This document shows, in pieces, positions 61,903-64,000 of a stretch of 64,000 nucleotides of DNA. Source of the DNA: Temnopleurus reevesii (Eukaryota; Echinodermata; Echinoidea; Temnopleuroida; Temnopleuridae); NCBI GenBank assembly GCA_036244855.1, contig BQKZ01000272.1, positions 1-64,000 on the forward strand. Direction: 5' to 3'. The first letter of the stretch is position 1, and each line of letters begins with the position of its first letter. The notes under the pieces were generated by a model, which had not been told where the DNA came from, did not search any database, and worked only from the letters and a program-made list of their open reading frames with translations. The translations under genes were made by a program, and so were the position numbers.

Positions 61903-62183
61903 TAATAATAATAATGATAATAATAATAATAATAGATGCAATTTATATATCGCACTCATCCACTCTGCGGAGTGCTTGAGGCACTTTGCTGGCTTTAGCC
62001 CAGCGTACACCAGGGCAAAGGAATAAATATTCCTACTGGGTACCCATTCACCTCACCTAGGTTGAGTGCAGCACAATGTGGATGAAATTCTTGCTGAAGG
62101 AAATTAACACTATGGGTGGGACTCAACAGCGGCCCTCTGGTTGAAAGGTGAGAGCCAGGTCTACTACACTACAGCGCCTCCAC
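61903..62183 (-). mobile_element. SINE copy with TAA/TTA tail, minus strand
   Basis: Best-preserved copy. The + strand begins with a TAA run, then GATGCAATTTATATATCGCA, and ends CTACACTACAGCGCCTCCAC. On the minus strand the head reads GCTGTAGTGTAGTAG (A-box-like), followed about 40 nt on by TGTTGAGTCCC (B-box-like, complement of 62118-62128), a body and a TTA tail. This is the layout of a tRNA-derived SINE. Confidence 0.85.
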
Positions 62184-64000
62184 GCACTATGTACCTCTAT
62201 GGTATTTGCAATATGTATAGGACATTAGGTAGTGACATGATGGACTAAGCCAGGGAATGTGAACAGAGCTTTAGTAGGTTGTGAACAGGGCAGACCTGTG
62301 ACACTGTAGTTTAATATTTCCAGTGAGATTTGAGACTCAGCGGGAGAGCACTCGTCCAATGACAAGTAATGCTATCAACAAACCACGATTGTTCACAAAA
62401 TAACCAACCTAAACAAGGGAGAAGGAAGAAGGAGGAGGTCTAGTGCAACAAAAGAGATCAAGAATGTAAAAGGATGTTTAAGAATGTGGTGGTGGTTGTT
62501 AGTGATAGGAGGATATTTAAGAAATCTGTGAACCAAGAGGTATTTGCACTTGATGCTAATTCTATTCTTGTTTAAATAGTAATCCAGGATGAATTTCACT
62601 CCATCTGATCAAGATAGCTTAGATGTTGGTGTTTCCCTCCTTTTCCAGTTTTGAAGAGAAACATAGGCCTATATCATTCTAATTCATGTTAACGTGATGA
62701 CGACAATGAACGATTAGTACTCAAATCAGCAATTTCTTTTTTGTGTGTGTATCAAACATCTCATGAGTTATTCAACATTGTCTAAACTTCCAACAGATCA
62801 TTTCTTTACTGACCAACTATGAAAAGAAGATGGGACATTAAAAGTTCCGGCCACGGATATTTAAAACTTAGCTGCTGTACTCCCAAACCAAGGAGATGCC
62901 ATATGATTCGTACTGGCCAAACACGCCAATTACAAAAGCTGGAACATCCAAATAATAATTAATAATTAGTGCAGAAGGGTATAACTGTTGTATATTTCAA
63001 GTTCCGTCATCTCTCCTTCATAAAAGTATTCCAATATGTAGAAGCAAAGGGGTAAAAGAAGTAGAAACATAAGAGGTAGAAGCCAGTAATATTGCTAATG
63101 TGGAAGACAAGAAGGGAAAGAATTAGGAGAGAAACATGAGTGCCTCTGGGTATTTTAGAGATTTATCGCTGCATTGTTGAGGATTTGTAAGTTTGGATAG
63201 ATATTTTTATGTTCAAATTGAATTATGGCCACTTTACATTCCATATTAGATGGAGGTCTCTACAAGTTCACATACAGCCCTCACCCCCCCCCCCCCCCAA
63301 AAAAAAAAAGGGAGAAAAGATATAAAGAATTGTGATCCCACATCTTTTTCTTACTCTATCTCTGAAAAGTTTGATTTTTTTTTTGTTTCTTACATTCTTA
63401 AAAAGAGTTGTATTCAGTTTGACTTCACCCCATCTCAAACATTATTCAAAACTTATTCAGACTTGGAGTACATATTGAGTTTGGTTTGTGTTTCTTTCAC
63501 AGCTCAATGATTTGAATTCATGTTGTAATATGAAAGATTGTTATGAATCGGCTATCGGCTGATAAAATTTTGCTATTATTAACTTTTGTTCCAAAGATAG
63601 ACACACTTTTTACGAGTCTAACTTTTTAACATAAATGGAAACCATTAGCCTACCCTATTCCTTATCATAATTTTTCCATGGCATTCCGCATTTCCAAGAC
63701 AAAATTACCCTGCATATCAAGTGTAAGTATTCTGAATCATGTTAACTCGTAATGTCAGTTTTTTTATTTATGATTTCAGACATAATGTTAAGATCCTGTT
63801 TCCCTGAGAACCTCCCCCTAATACAAGAGAACCAGAAGGGCATAAGTCCTCTGAGCAGTTTCATGAACAGGTCTCAAGTCCTGCTCTTTAGACTCCAAAG
63901 CCAAAATCACAGACATTTGAGATATTGTAAAGAGCAAGAAACTGTTCACACTTACATGATACACCTATCCAGAGATGATCATTCCCTTTTGCACCCCATG
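62184..64000. other. Non-coding region
   Basis: No gene recognised. Contains a poly-C/poly-A run at about 63283-63309. Confidence 0.5.

Noticed and set aside
1..64000. CRISPR arrays, operons, bacterial mobile elements
   Set aside because: Spliced GT-AG genes, SINEs and MITEs show animal nuclear DNA; no regularly spaced identical repeats with spacers were seen.

Overview
This window is animal genomic DNA. It is AT-rich and intron-dense, with canonical GT-AG introns of about 0.3-3 kb, many short interspersed repeats and several assembly gaps (one 309-base N run and three isolated Ns). The one recognisable gene is a THADA ortholog, the scaffold partner of the tRNA position-32 2'-O-methyltransferase. 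Its exons align over nearly their whole length with the vertebrate protein. The overall protein similarity, the repeat types (tRNA-derived SINEs with a TAA/TTA tail, TTAA-flanked foldback MITEs) and signs of unmerged divergent haplotypes fit a highly heterozygous marine invertebrate deuterostome, most likely an echinoderm such as a sea urchin. That assignment is inference; no species-specific marker was seen.

Layout. Positions 1-2074: AT-rich upstream DNA with no recognised gene. Positions 2075-29251: 37 THADA coding exons on the + strand. All intron phases agree from exon to exon, and the exons give about 1,960 codons plus a short piece lost in the 21736-22044 gap; human THADA is 1,953 residues. 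A possible 38th exon lies at 30162-30224. Introns hold a two-copy 394-bp repeat, a 159-bp MITE, SINE copies, a GAT/ATG microsatellite and a local triplication of the 3' part of exon 20. Positions 30225-64000: about 34 kb with no gene I can support, containing SINEs, MITE-like elements, diverged local repeat families, microsatellites and a 1.25-kb near-identical direct duplication that starts at a single N and is probably an assembly artefact.

Most notable: (1) an in-frame TAG at 18652-18654 inside one of the most conserved THADA exons, with the reading frame intact on both sides; it is followed by CTAG (a leaky-stop type context) and sits in an exon whose skipping would keep the frame. (2) Three tandem partial copies of exon 20 in the following intron. 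The first copy (17122-17187) has its own acceptor and donor and a 66-nt open frame in matching phase, so it is a candidate newly born cassette exon. (3) A direct duplication at 52577 and a smaller one at 44435, both beginning at single-N joins.
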